A stretch of 38,078 nucleotides of DNA from a virus. The position numbers and the translations under genes were made by a program. The DNA is taken from IMG/VR virus record IMGVR_UViG_3300047359_000479, positions 1 through 38,078 of that record. The stretch is one strand, 5' to 3'. This document shows, piece after piece, positions 15,471-22,777 of this stretch (position 1 is its first letter; the number at the start of each line of letters is the position of its first letter). The notes below the pieces were generated by a model, which saw nothing but the letters and a program-made list of their open reading frames with translations, was not told where the DNA came from and searched no databases.

Positions 15471-15665
15471 ATGAATTATCTATTAGAAGCATTAATTAAA
15501 AAACTTGAAGGCGAGATTGCAATGGCAAAAGCCAACATAGAAGTTTACATCAATAACCCTGCTGGTATCGGAGAGCATCCTGATGTTGTCCAAGCAGTTG
15601 AGTCACAAATTGAAGCAATTGCAAATGCAGAGGAGAAAATAGAAACAATTCGCAAACATTTTTAA
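15471..15665 (+). CDS. Hypothetical phage protein, helical (64 aa)
   Basis: MNYLLEALIKKLEGEIAMAK.. is Ala/Glu/Lys-rich and predicted to be helical or coiled-coil; ends KIETIRKHF. AAGGA precedes the ATG. I do not know its function. It lies 6 bases before iscU and may be co-translated with it. Confidence 0.65.
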   Translation: MNYLLEALIKKLEGEIAMAKANIEVYINNPAGIGEHPDVVQAVESQIEAIANAEEKIETIRKHF

Positions 15666-15671
15666 AGTAAC

Positions 15672-16157
15672 ATGGCATATTCAGATAAAGTAGTAAAAAG
15701 GTTCGAGGATGTCCTTCAAAATCCTGAAAAACACGCAGTAGGCAGATTCGATCCTAATGATGCAGATGTAGCAACTGGAATGACAGGTGCACCAGCATGT
15801 GGTGACGTAATGAAACTGCAACTCAAACTAGACAAAGACGAAAAGATTGTTGATGTCAAATTTAAAACTTATGGTTGTGGTTCAGCAATAGCAAGTTCAA
15901 CGATGTTTGTTGAAATGCTAATGGGCAAGACAGTAGAAGAAGCACAAGAGATTAAAGATAAAGACATAGCGGCCGCATTAGAATTACCCCCTATTAAGTT
16001 ACATTGTAGTGTGTTAGCAGAAGCAAGTATTAAAGATGCCCTCAAGAATTGGGACGGCAAACGAGAAGAATTTATTGGAAGTAGTGATAGTATGATTGGA
16101 CATAACAGTCAAGGATTACTTCAAATAGAGGAGCCGACTACTACAGTCGAAATTTAA
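15672..16157 (+). CDS. iscU: IscU/NifU-type iron-sulfur cluster scaffold
   Basis: Assembles Fe-S clusters and hands them to client proteins. The three cluster cysteines and the catalytic Asp are all present: GAPACGDVMKLQ (Cys43, Asp45), TYGCGSAIASS (Cys69) and KLHCSVLAE (His111, Cys112). LPPIK at 105-109 is the HscA chaperone recognition site, so it should work with the host Isc machinery. 161 residues against about 128 for E. coli IscU; the extra 30 at the C terminus (HNSQGLLQIEEP) are not part of the family. A scaffold gene behind queE suggests it supports radical-SAM enzymes during infection. Confidence 0.9.
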   Translation: MAYSDKVVKRFEDVLQNPEKHAVGRFDPNDADVATGMTGAPACGDVMKLQLKLDKDEKIVDVKFKTYGCGSAIASSTMFVEMLMGKTVEEAQEIKDKDIAAALELPPIKLHCSVLAEASIKDALKNWDGKREEFIGSSDSMIGHNSQGLLQIEEPTTTVEI

Positions 16158-16175
16158 TAATTAACCAGGAGCGAA

Positions 16176-16397
16176 ATGCCAACGAAGTTTAAACAATCAC
16201 AAACCGTGAGAGAAAGAGGAACCGGAAAATTAGTAACAACAAATTACTGGATAAAAGGAATCTCTAAAGAAGAATTATTTGAAGAAATAAACAAAGATAA
16301 CCCTAACAAAAAACGCAGAGCAAAGGCTATCAGAGAGTTAGAACGTAGAGGAGTTAAATTAGTTTGGACAAAGAAAGAACCGAACAGTATCGTATAG
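16176..16397 (+). CDS. Small basic conserved phage protein (73 aa)
   Basis: MPTKFKQSQTVRERGTGKLV.. then KGISKEELFEEINKD and a basic RRAKAIRELERRG. I recall similar small proteins (MPTKFKPSQ-type starts) from marine T4-like phages, but no function. CAGGAG precedes the ATG. Its end overlaps the SET-domain gene by 34 bases. Confidence 0.7.
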   Translation: MPTKFKQSQTVRERGTGKLVTTNYWIKGISKEELFEEINKDNPNKKRRAKAIRELERRGVKLVWTKKEPNSIV

Positions 16398-16888
16398 ACG
16401 AATCGAAGTTTGGTAAAGGTGTTTTTGCTACTCAAGCAATCACTGCAGGTGAAATAATACTAAGTCTTGCTGGACCTGTTATAACATTGCAAGATGTATA
16501 TTTAAAAGGTGACAAGCAATGTAACCCGTTGCAAATAGCCGATGAGGTATATGTTGACTTACAACCACCCGGACTATTGATCAATCATCATTGTAATCCA
16601 AACTGCGGAATATTTGATGATATGTACATCATAGCAGTAAGAGACATTGAAGAAGGAGAAGAAATCTTCTACGATTATTCTACTACAATCAGTGAAGATT
16701 TTGAAGAAGACGGTAGTGAATTTGTTATGCTTTGTAATTGTGAAGACAAAACATGCAGAAAAAAGATAGGAGACTTCAAACATCTATCCAAATCTAAGCA
16801 AAAATATTATATTACAAAGAATGTAGTAATGTCTTTTATTATCAAAAAGATTTGGGAAAAAAAGATTAAAAATCCCTTGACTTCATAA
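16364..16888 (+). CDS. SET-domain protein (possible lysine methyltransferase)
   Basis: 174 residues. SET features in order: FGKGVFATQAITAGEIIL (N-terminal SET-N), LINHHCNPNCGIF (the NHSCxPN SAM/active-site motif), GEEIFYDYS (as GEELxxDY) and a post-SET Cys cluster CNCEDKTCRK. The catalytic parts are intact. The start is a TTG at 16364, the only reasonable in-frame choice; GGAG lies 11 bases upstream. The substrate is unknown; it may methylate a host or virion protein, possibly one of the histone-like tails encoded here (speculation). Confidence 0.85.
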   Translation: MDKERTEQYRIDESKFGKGVFATQAITAGEIILSLAGPVITLQDVYLKGDKQCNPLQIADEVYVDLQPPGLLINHHCNPNCGIFDDMYIIAVRDIEEGEEIFYDYSTTISEDFEEDGSEFVMLCNCEDKTCRKKIGDFKHLSKSKQKYYITKNVVMSFIIKKIWEKKIKNPLTS

Positions 16889-16905
16889 CGTAAAAGTAAT
16901 ATACT
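16877..16905 (+). promoter_or_regulatory. Sigma-70-like promoter for a short transcript
   Basis: TTGACT (16877-16882), 17-nt spacer, TATACT (16900-16905). The terminator at 17008-17033 lies only about 100 bases downstream. Confidence 0.6.
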
Positions 16906-16911
16906 TTCTTA

Positions 16912-17033
16912 ATGATAACTACACACCTGACGGGAATTCCCAGCCGAGTTAGGACATAGAATAAAAAATATGGGCCGAACATATATAACATACATGAGAG
17001 AATTAATGAAGGGTGGACGCACCCTTCCTTTTT
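16912..17033 (+). ncRNA. Candidate small RNA (promoter to terminator, about 120 nt)
   Basis: Between the promoter at 16877 and a strong terminator at 17008-17033 there is no convincing gene. The segment holds the palindrome GGGAATTCCC (16932-16941). Two tiny frames exist: 15 codons from 16913, and 26 codons from 16970 that reads through the terminator; neither has a ribosome site. A small regulatory RNA fits best, but it is only predicted from the layout. Confidence 0.4.
17008..17033 (+). terminator. Rho-independent terminator
   Basis: Perfect 8-bp stem GAAGGGTG / CACCCTTC with loop GACG, followed by CTTTTT. Confidence 0.8.
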
Positions 17034-17046
17034 GGGTACATTGGTG

Positions 17047-17075
17047 TTGACATTACTTTTAAGAGGAAGTATAAT
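17047..17075 (+). promoter_or_regulatory. Perfect sigma-70 consensus promoter
   Basis: TTGACA (17047-17052), 17-nt spacer, TATAAT (17070-17075): consensus in both boxes and in spacing. It directly follows the terminator and drives the glycosyltransferase/epimerase operon. The predicted +1 coincides with ATG 17082. Confidence 0.85.
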
Positions 17076-17081
17076 AATTAT

Positions 17082-17276
17082 ATGAGTGCTAATGACGGAT
17101 ATTACTTAATGCTAGATGCAAAGCAACTATGGCTTGCAGATAATCCTGGCAAAGCAGACAGAGACTTTTTTAGAGTGGGTGTGAACGTACAAGACGAATA
17201 CACAGAAAAAGCAGGTGGCAAAAAGATTAAGTATCTTGGTGCCGGTGCTTGGATATGGGAGAGACATGTACAATAA
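17082..17276 (+). CDS. Hypothetical protein, possibly leaderless (64 aa)
   Basis: MSANDGYYLMLDAKQLWLAD.. ends GAGAWIWERHVQ. I chose ATG 17082; upstream codons of the same frame lie in the promoter. No ribosome site stands at a normal distance and the predicted +1 is the ATG itself, so the mRNA may be leaderless. No family recognised. It overlaps the glycosyltransferase start by 11 bases. Confidence 0.55.
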   Translation: MSANDGYYLMLDAKQLWLADNPGKADRDFFRVGVNVQDEYTEKAGGKKIKYLGAGAWIWERHVQ

Positions 17277-18618
17277 ACGCATAGCATTCTTAATGTCATA
17301 TCAACATCTTATTCCCCATGGGGGCATAGGACAATTTGCTTTAAGTTTCGTAAAGCAGATGAAGGATAATAATATCAAAGTTGATATCATTACAGACAAG
17401 TTTGACAAGCATACAGAGTTTACTAAAACTTTGCAGAACGACGGTGCTAGATTTATCTACACAGACAATCCTTTGTCTTATTCTAAACATCAAGGTATCT
17501 TCATGTATGGCGATAGTTACTGTTTAGAACGTATGATTAACTTTAGAAACTCAGTGATCAAAGCCTTAGAGTCTAATCTGTATGATTCTATTGTTTGTAA
17601 TACTTACGAAACTTCACGTTTAATGTCTGAGATCGGATTAGAAGATTGTATTCAGATTATCAACTACACACATTTAGAAAGTCAGTTATTTGAGAATACA
17701 AAGAATCCTTTCTTAGACAACGTGAATCACTCAATGAGATTACAAATGCAAATCTCTAATACAACTATCGGTACGCAAAGTGAGTTTAATGCTCAGATAC
17801 TCGGTACACTTAAAGGAGTGCATTTACCTATACCATTGCCCGAACCTAGTCTATTAGAAGAACATCACAAAGAAAGAACAGGTGTACTTTATATCGGTAG
17901 ATGGGAAGAAGGAAAAGGTCCTGAAGACTTTTTGAAAGTTATTGAACAGACTAAACTGCCTGCTAAAGTTATGACTAACGCAAATGGTGCTAAGAAGTTT
18001 GAAGCACGATTAAAAGAGTTAGGCGTAGACTATGAAATTAAGTCAGGTATTATAGGACAAGAAAAGGTTAACTTTATTACTAGTGCAAGGGTAGCATTTA
18101 ATCCAAGCACTGTTGAGAGTTATGGTATTGCATTTTTAGAACAGCACATTCAGTTGCCAACTGTAGCATACGAAGGAAAACGTTGGCTAAAGAATTTCGA
18201 TGATAAGTATTATTATGTAGGAGACAAAAGTAACGTAGCAGAGATCATCTCCGTACTTTATGAAGAATATCCTACAGCAGAGTCTTATTACAAGTTAGGT
18301 GCATTAGAACATTATAATGCACAAGAAAAACTGATTGCTAAGAAATGGATTGATTGTTTTCATAGTTTTAAACGTAAGCAGTCTAATAATTCTACTGCAG
18401 GTATACTACAGCATACCACAATAAGTCATGCAGACTATATTACAAGTCTGAACAGAAGTACTATATGTATCGATGATGTAAGGAGTGTATTGACAAATAA
18501 ACATAAGTTTATTGTTTGTTATACTGATACAGATACGTGGTTGACAACTGACCCGTATTTTCAACCACCTGAAACTGTATCAACTACACAATCGGCACAA
18601 TTATTTGAAGGATTATAA
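17266..18618 (+). CDS. Glycosyltransferase, GT4-like (GT-B)
   Basis: 450 residues from ATG 17266, which has GGGAGA just upstream; a GTG 17 codons earlier is in frame but lies within the preceding gene. The N-terminal MSYQHLIPHGGIGQFALSFVKQ is the usual G-G-hydrophobic acceptor-side loop; VLYIGRWEEGKGPEDFLKVI starts the donor domain, and STVESYGIAFLEQ is the GT4 E-x7-E-like donor motif. A long C-terminal extension follows after the catalytic domain. Acceptor unknown. It forms an operon with a small membrane protein and a nucleotide-sugar epimerase, which could make its donor sugar. Confidence 0.85.
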   Translation: MYNKRIAFLMSYQHLIPHGGIGQFALSFVKQMKDNNIKVDIITDKFDKHTEFTKTLQNDGARFIYTDNPLSYSKHQGIFMYGDSYCLERMINFRNSVIKALESNLYDSIVCNTYETSRLMSEIGLEDCIQIINYTHLESQLFENTKNPFLDNVNHSMRLQMQISNTTIGTQSEFNAQILGTLKGVHLPIPLPEPSLLEEHHKERTGVLYIGRWEEGKGPEDFLKVIEQTKLPAKVMTNANGAKKFEARLKELGVDYEIKSGIIGQEKVNFITSARVAFNPSTVESYGIAFLEQHIQLPTVAYEGKRWLKNFDDKYYYVGDKSNVAEIISVLYEEYPTAESYYKLGALEHYNAQEKLIAKKWIDCFHSFKRKQSNNSTAGILQHTTISHADYITSLNRSTICIDDVRSVLTNKHKFIVCYTDTDTWLTTDPYFQPPETVSTTQSAQLFEGL

Positions 18619-18845
18619 TGGGAGAATGGTTAACTAAATTCTGGAAGAAGCCAGAACCAATTGAGATTAAAAAAGAAACAGTCGTTATCGACATGATGAA
18701 GGATGACGTAGATCCTGATGAAATAACAATTGAAAACGCATACAAAACTAGATGGATATGGTATCATACTATATTAGCCATAGGCATCTTTCTTACTAAC
18801 GTATTGCTAATTGCAATACTAACTATACTGGCAATAAAATTATGA
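18618..18845 (+). CDS. Small membrane-anchored protein (75 aa)
   Basis: Soluble N terminus of about 40 residues (EWLTKFWKKPEPIEIKKE) and a C-terminal hydrophobic helix (WYHTILAIGIFLTNVLLIAI). Start and stop both overlap its neighbours (TAATG before, ATGA after), so it is co-translated with the glycosyltransferase and epimerase and may anchor them at the membrane. Not recognised. Confidence 0.65.
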   Translation: MGEWLTKFWKKPEPIEIKKETVVIDMMKDDVDPDEITIENAYKTRWIWYHTILAIGIFLTNVLLIAILTILAIKL

Positions 18846-19684
18846 AAAAAGTATTAATAACAGGATGTTCAGGTTACATAGGTTCACATTTAGTTAATTA
18901 TCTAAAAGATGATTACGATATATGGGGACTAGATTTGTTTCCTCCTCAAGCAGAGGTTAACGAGAATCAGTTTATACAGCATGACATCAATCATCCTTTT
19001 GGAGAGTTTCCAGAAGAATTTGATACAGTCATTCATCTAGCGGCTAGAGTCAGAGTTAACGAAAGTAAACAAGTACCTATTCAATACTACATCACTAACC
19101 TTAATGGTACGATGAACGTATTGGCTAAGATTAAAACTAATAACTTTATATTCGCATCGACAGGTGTTGCTGAGTACTGTTATGATCCTTATGGTACATC
19201 TAAGAAAGCGGCAGAAGATGTCGTAACTGAGTATTGCACTACTCACAACAAACAAGATTATACTATTTTTAGATTTTACAATGTCGCAGGAGTAGATGGA
19301 TTTAGTCCAACTAATCCAGACGGACTAATGGCAAATTTATTAATGGCGCCGCAGAAAGGACATTTTATTGTATTCGGTGATGATTATGATACTCCAGATG
19401 GTTCATGTGTTAGAGATTACATACACGTGAATGAAGTATGTGCGGGTATCAAAACTGCAATCGAAAAGCCAGCAAACAAGATTGAATGTTTAGGTCATGG
19501 TAAAGGTCACAGTGTTAAAGAAATGGTTGAAACATTCAAGCAAGTCAACAATATAGACTTCAAGGTTGTTCAGTCAACACGCAGAGAAGGTGACTTACCT
19601 GAGACTGTATTAAAAGAAAAATCTACATATATGCAAGAACTATACAGTTTAGAAGAATTACTTAAAGTAATACCCGATGCATAG
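18842..19684 (+). CDS. NAD-dependent nucleotide-sugar epimerase/dehydratase
   Basis: 280-residue extended short-chain dehydrogenase. Rossmann motif ITGCSGYIGSHLV (GxxGxxG) at the N terminus, DTVIHLAARVRV, the catalytic ASTGVAEY and YGTSKKAAEDV (Ser/Thr and YxxxK), FRFYNVAG, and DYIHVNEVCAG, all in order as in UDP-glucose 4-epimerase (GalE-like). Slightly short compared with GalE (about 338), mostly at the C terminus. It probably modifies the sugar donor for the neighbouring glycosyltransferase. Confidence 0.88.
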   Translation: MKKVLITGCSGYIGSHLVNYLKDDYDIWGLDLFPPQAEVNENQFIQHDINHPFGEFPEEFDTVIHLAARVRVNESKQVPIQYYITNLNGTMNVLAKIKTNNFIFASTGVAEYCYDPYGTSKKAAEDVVTEYCTTHNKQDYTIFRFYNVAGVDGFSPTNPDGLMANLLMAPQKGHFIVFGDDYDTPDGSCVRDYIHVNEVCAGIKTAIEKPANKIECLGHGKGHSVKEMVETFKQVNNIDFKVVQSTRREGDLPETVLKEKSTYMQELYSLEELLKVIPDA

Positions 19685-19829
19685 TAGTTGGAAGGTTTAT
19701 GCCTATAAAGGTGACGAACTTGTTGCTGAATATCTTTTTGCGATAAAAAAGGACGCAGAGAAATTTAAAAAGGATATGCAATCCAAAGAGTTTAAAACTA
19801 AATTAGTGCATCAACAAGTAGGTACCTAA
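19677..19829 (+). CDS. Small hypothetical protein (50 aa), overlaps two genes
   Basis: ATG 19677 within the epimerase end. MHSSWKVYAYKGDELVAEYL then FAIKKDAEKFKKD reads like a small soluble beta/alpha protein. It overlaps the last 27 bases of the minus-strand GP88 gene tail to tail. Not recognised. Confidence 0.45.
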   Translation: MHSSWKVYAYKGDELVAEYLFAIKKDAEKFKKDMQSKEFKTKLVHQQVGT

Positions 19830-21716
19830 AACGTCAGCACGATTGGCTGAGTCATCACCGTCACCCGGCTTAACAATAACGTTGTAAATTCCTCTTTTGA
19901 ATGATCTATCTCCGTCAGCAACTCCACCGTCTATTCCACCGCCACCATATGGTGTCTTCATCATTTCATCATAAGTGATGATCGATTTAGGATCAATAGA
20001 ATATTTGGCAGCCATACGTTCTTTGAATGTTTGATAGTCTTTAGGACTATTCCATTGCCATTCACCGTCTGGTCCTTTTACTAATCTATTTCCGTCTTTC
20101 TTAAGAAGATCAGAAAATATATCTTTTGGTACAACAGATGAATGTTTAGTAACACCAAAATCTACACGTTTTTCTTCTGCTTTTCTAGCACCCATTGAGA
20201 AGTTAATCATAAAGTTGGGCGGTCTGTTTTGTGTAGAACCCGATACATCTGCTCGTTTAGTGTATGCATAGAAGTCAACTGTTGGATGCGTAGCGGCTAG
20301 TTTATATGCTAAGTCTAAGTATTCGTCAGAGAAGAAATCTCCTGCATCATGCCAACGTACAGTAACTTTATGTTTTTCTTGTTTAGCATCACCTTTACGT
20401 TTTTGTTCATCAATTTCTGCATTTAATTGATCAAAGAAACCACTCGGATCATTGTACAAATAGTTTAAAATTCTTGTTTGACTAAGTGATACTGGAGCCC
20501 ATTGTACATAACCACCTTTTAATGCATAACAGAATGTTTTACATTCGCCTGCTCCTGGGCAGGTATTAATGATTACAAACTCTTTCTGTTCTTCATCATA
20601 ACCTAATCCTGTTAGTGCAGGAAGACCTATGTTATAGAAGATACTAGTTGTACCGTCACTATGTTGCATCTTTTCGTTCTGCTTAAGTAAAGTTTTAGGT
20701 CTTTCAGTGATATCTGCGGCTAACTTATCTAAATCAAATTGTTTTCCTTCTGGATCTACAATTGGAATGTAGTTTTTAACATTTGATCTATGAACATAAG
20801 GTAACTTATACTTGTCAGTTTTCTGCTTATCTTTTGATAATATTCTGTCTAAGTAATCGTTTAATTCTTTATCTTTGATAACTCTTGTAGGTGCATCGAT
20901 TGCTTCATCAACATCATCATGTGTAGATTTAAGACCGCTTAATTGTCTCATGTGTCTTAGATGTCTAGCAACTTCGCCTTCATCTGCATCATTATGATCT
21001 CTTTTATCTCTTTTAGGGGGAGTTGCGTTTGCAATTCTTTGATCTAAATCTGCTTGGGTAGATTTGCTATAAGGTACTGCTGGCTTTTTACCGTCTTTAC
21101 CTAATTCTTCAAACATACTCATCTGATGAGGTTTGTCAGTTTCTAATTCTTCTTCTTTACCGGTGACAACTTCATCTTCTCTAGGACCAAATCCAATTCT
21201 TACAGGATTACCTTCAGCATCAACGTGACCTGAACCTAAACATTTTTCACATACTATAACTTCAGCATCATCTTCTGTTTCATCAACAACTGTTCCGTCG
21301 CCGTCACATGCTTCACAATTATATACTTTAGCAACTTCTGTTCTACTGTTACCATCGGCACGTGGTCTCCATTTGTATTCGTTTAGTTCGTCTTCTTCTA
21401 ATTCACCAGGCTTAGATCCAAAGTATGAATCCATTTCTTTGTCGATAGTTGGTTCTTTGTTGTCAGAGATGTTTTCGTCTACTTCTTCTTCTCTATTTTT
21501 TGGAAGTGCAACGCCTTCGTCATGCAAAAATTCGGGTAAAGTTTCAACTTCAAAACCAGAGACCATTGAATCTAGTGTTTCTTCTGCATGTGCGGCGAAT
21601 CTAGCATTGTTTTTAACGAAATCTGATGTTTCGCCTGGGTTAGATTCGGGTAAATGAGGCTTGACATCCTTCTCATTTTCCTGTATCATATCTAGTATGT
21701 TTCGTATATCACTCAT
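19803..21716 (-). CDS. GP88-family protein with DnaJ-like zinc motifs
   Basis: 637 residues and the only convincing minus-strand gene. Residues 1-130 are acidic and low-complexity; 134-163 hold two CxxCxGxG-type motifs (CEACDGDG, CEKCLGSG) as in DnaJ zinc domains; 200-300 is a charged linker; from about 310 on it matches the phage GP88 family as I recall it: CPGAGECKTFCYAL (Cys386, Cys392, Cys396), VRWHDAGDFFSDEYL (454-468) and FYAYTKR. The Cys triad followed by HDAGD suggests a metal or Fe-S site; function unknown. A late-like promoter motif is positioned on the minus strand 28 bases before its ATG, so it is probably a late, maybe virion-associated, protein. Confidence 0.8.
   Translation of the reverse strand: MSDIRNILDMIQENEKDVKPHLPESNPGETSDFVKNNARFAAHAEETLDSMVSGFEVETLPEFLHDEGVALPKNREEEVDENISDNKEPTIDKEMDSYFGSKPGELEEDELNEYKWRPRADGNSRTEVAKVYNCEACDGDGTVVDETEDDAEVIVCEKCLGSGHVDAEGNPVRIGFGPREDEVVTGKEEELETDKPHQMSMFEELGKDGKKPAVPYSKSTQADLDQRIANATPPKRDKRDHNDADEGEVARHLRHMRQLSGLKSTHDDVDEAIDAPTRVIKDKELNDYLDRILSKDKQKTDKYKLPYVHRSNVKNYIPIVDPEGKQFDLDKLAADITERPKTLLKQNEKMQHSDGTTSIFYNIGLPALTGLGYDEEQKEFVIINTCPGAGECKTFCYALKGGYVQWAPVSLSQTRILNYLYNDPSGFFDQLNAEIDEQKRKGDAKQEKHKVTVRWHDAGDFFSDEYLDLAYKLAATHPTVDFYAYTKRADVSGSTQNRPPNFMINFSMGARKAEEKRVDFGVTKHSSVVPKDIFSDLLKKDGNRLVKGPDGEWQWNSPKDYQTFKERMAAKYSIDPKSIITYDEMMKTPYGGGGIDGGVADGDRSFKRGIYNVIVKPGDGDDSANRADVLGTYLLMH
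21661..21689 (+). promoter_or_regulatory. Sigma-70-like promoter for uvdE, inside the GP88 gene
   Basis: TTGACA (21661-21666), 17-nt spacer, TATCAT (21684-21689), plus strand. It lies within the first codons of the oppositely oriented GP88 gene. Confidence 0.6.
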
Positions 21717-21744
21717 AGGTTTATTTTTCCATCACTTTATAAGA

Positions 21745-21753
21745 GTATTTATC
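21745..21753 (-). promoter_or_regulatory. T4-late-like promoter motif, minus strand
   Basis: GATAAATAC on the minus strand, 28 bases before the GP88 start. Same core as the plus-strand copies. Confidence 0.55.
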
Positions 21754-21754
21754 A

Positions 21755-22777
21755 ATGTTTACAGATAATAATATTAAACGCATCGGTTTCGCCTGCAAAT
21801 GGTCTGAGATCAATGACAAAGATCAACTAGTTTCTACTGAAGGACTCAATACAGGTGGCACTACACTGACGTGGTTGCGTAATAACCCTGACAAAGCAGA
21901 AGACAAGATGTGGGAAGTCATGGAACGCAACTTGACTAATACGTACAATCTTGTATCTAAGGTTGCTACTCTTCCCTTATCACTGCGTATGGTACGTCTA
22001 ACTAGTGATATGATGACTGGTTACACTCATCCGGAGTTCTCTTACTTCTACAAACGTGCTGACGTTATCAATCGTATGGAGCAACTATGTGCGCCAATCG
22101 GTGAGGTTGCACGTGCAAACAACGTCAGACTATCATTTCATCCGGGCCAGTTTACAGTTCTTGCATCAGCAAGTGAGGGCATAGTCAATAACAGCATAGA
22201 GGAATTTGAGTATCATGTGGATATGGCAAGGGCGATGGGATACGGTAAGTCCTTTCAGGACTTCAAAATCAATGTACACATCTCAGGACGTAAAGGTCCC
22301 CAAGGTATCATCGATGTCTTACCCAGACTCTCGCCCGAGGCACGCAACACGATCACAATCGAAAATGATGAAATGTCATGGGGACTTGACGCAAGCCTCG
22401 AACTCGCCGATCATCTTGCACTCGTACTCGACATACACCATCACTGGGTCAAGGAAGGAGAATATATTCTACCAACCGATGATCGATGTCTACGTATAAT
22501 TGATTCATGGCGCGGTGTACGTCCTGTGATTCATTACTCAGTATCACGTGAAGATTATCTTGTAGGACATAACATTGATCAGTCACCCGACTTAGACACA
22601 TTACTAGAATCAGGACACAAAAAGCAAAAACTTAGGGCACACTCTGACTACTACTGGAACAATGCTGTCAACGACTGGGCTATCGAACATCTATCATGGG
22701 CTGACATGATGTGCGAGTCTAAAGCAAAAAATCTTGCGTCCTTCCAATTGCATGATAAGTATATAGAGAGGACATAA
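21755..22777 (+). CDS. uvdE: UV damage endonuclease (UvdE)
   Basis: Nicks DNA 5' to UV photoproducts. 340 residues, TIM-barrel of the UVDE/AP endonuclease type. Metal-site motifs in order: RLSFHPGQFTVLAS, INVHISGRKG, ITIENDEMSWG, ALVLDIHHHWV, and PVIHYSVSRED. The start is supported by homology-like N terminus (RIGFACKWSEIN) rather than by a ribosome site, which is weak. By eye, codons are more GC-rich than in neighbours, which may mean recent acquisition. It makes sense in a sunlit marine setting and takes the place of T4 DenV. Confidence 0.92.
   Translation: MFTDNNIKRIGFACKWSEINDKDQLVSTEGLNTGGTTLTWLRNNPDKAEDKMWEVMERNLTNTYNLVSKVATLPLSLRMVRLTSDMMTGYTHPEFSYFYKRADVINRMEQLCAPIGEVARANNVRLSFHPGQFTVLASASEGIVNNSIEEFEYHVDMARAMGYGKSFQDFKINVHISGRKGPQGIIDVLPRLSPEARNTITIENDEMSWGLDASLELADHLALVLDIHHHWVKEGEYILPTDDRCLRIIDSWRGVRPVIHYSVSREDYLVGHNIDQSPDLDTLLESGHKKQKLRAHSDYYWNNAVNDWAIEHLSWADMMCESKAKNLASFQLHDKYIERT

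Noticed and set aside
21373-21657. 94-codon plus-strand Ser-rich frame inside GP88
   Set aside because: Ser-rich composition is what the antisense of an acidic coding region gives; no ribosome site.
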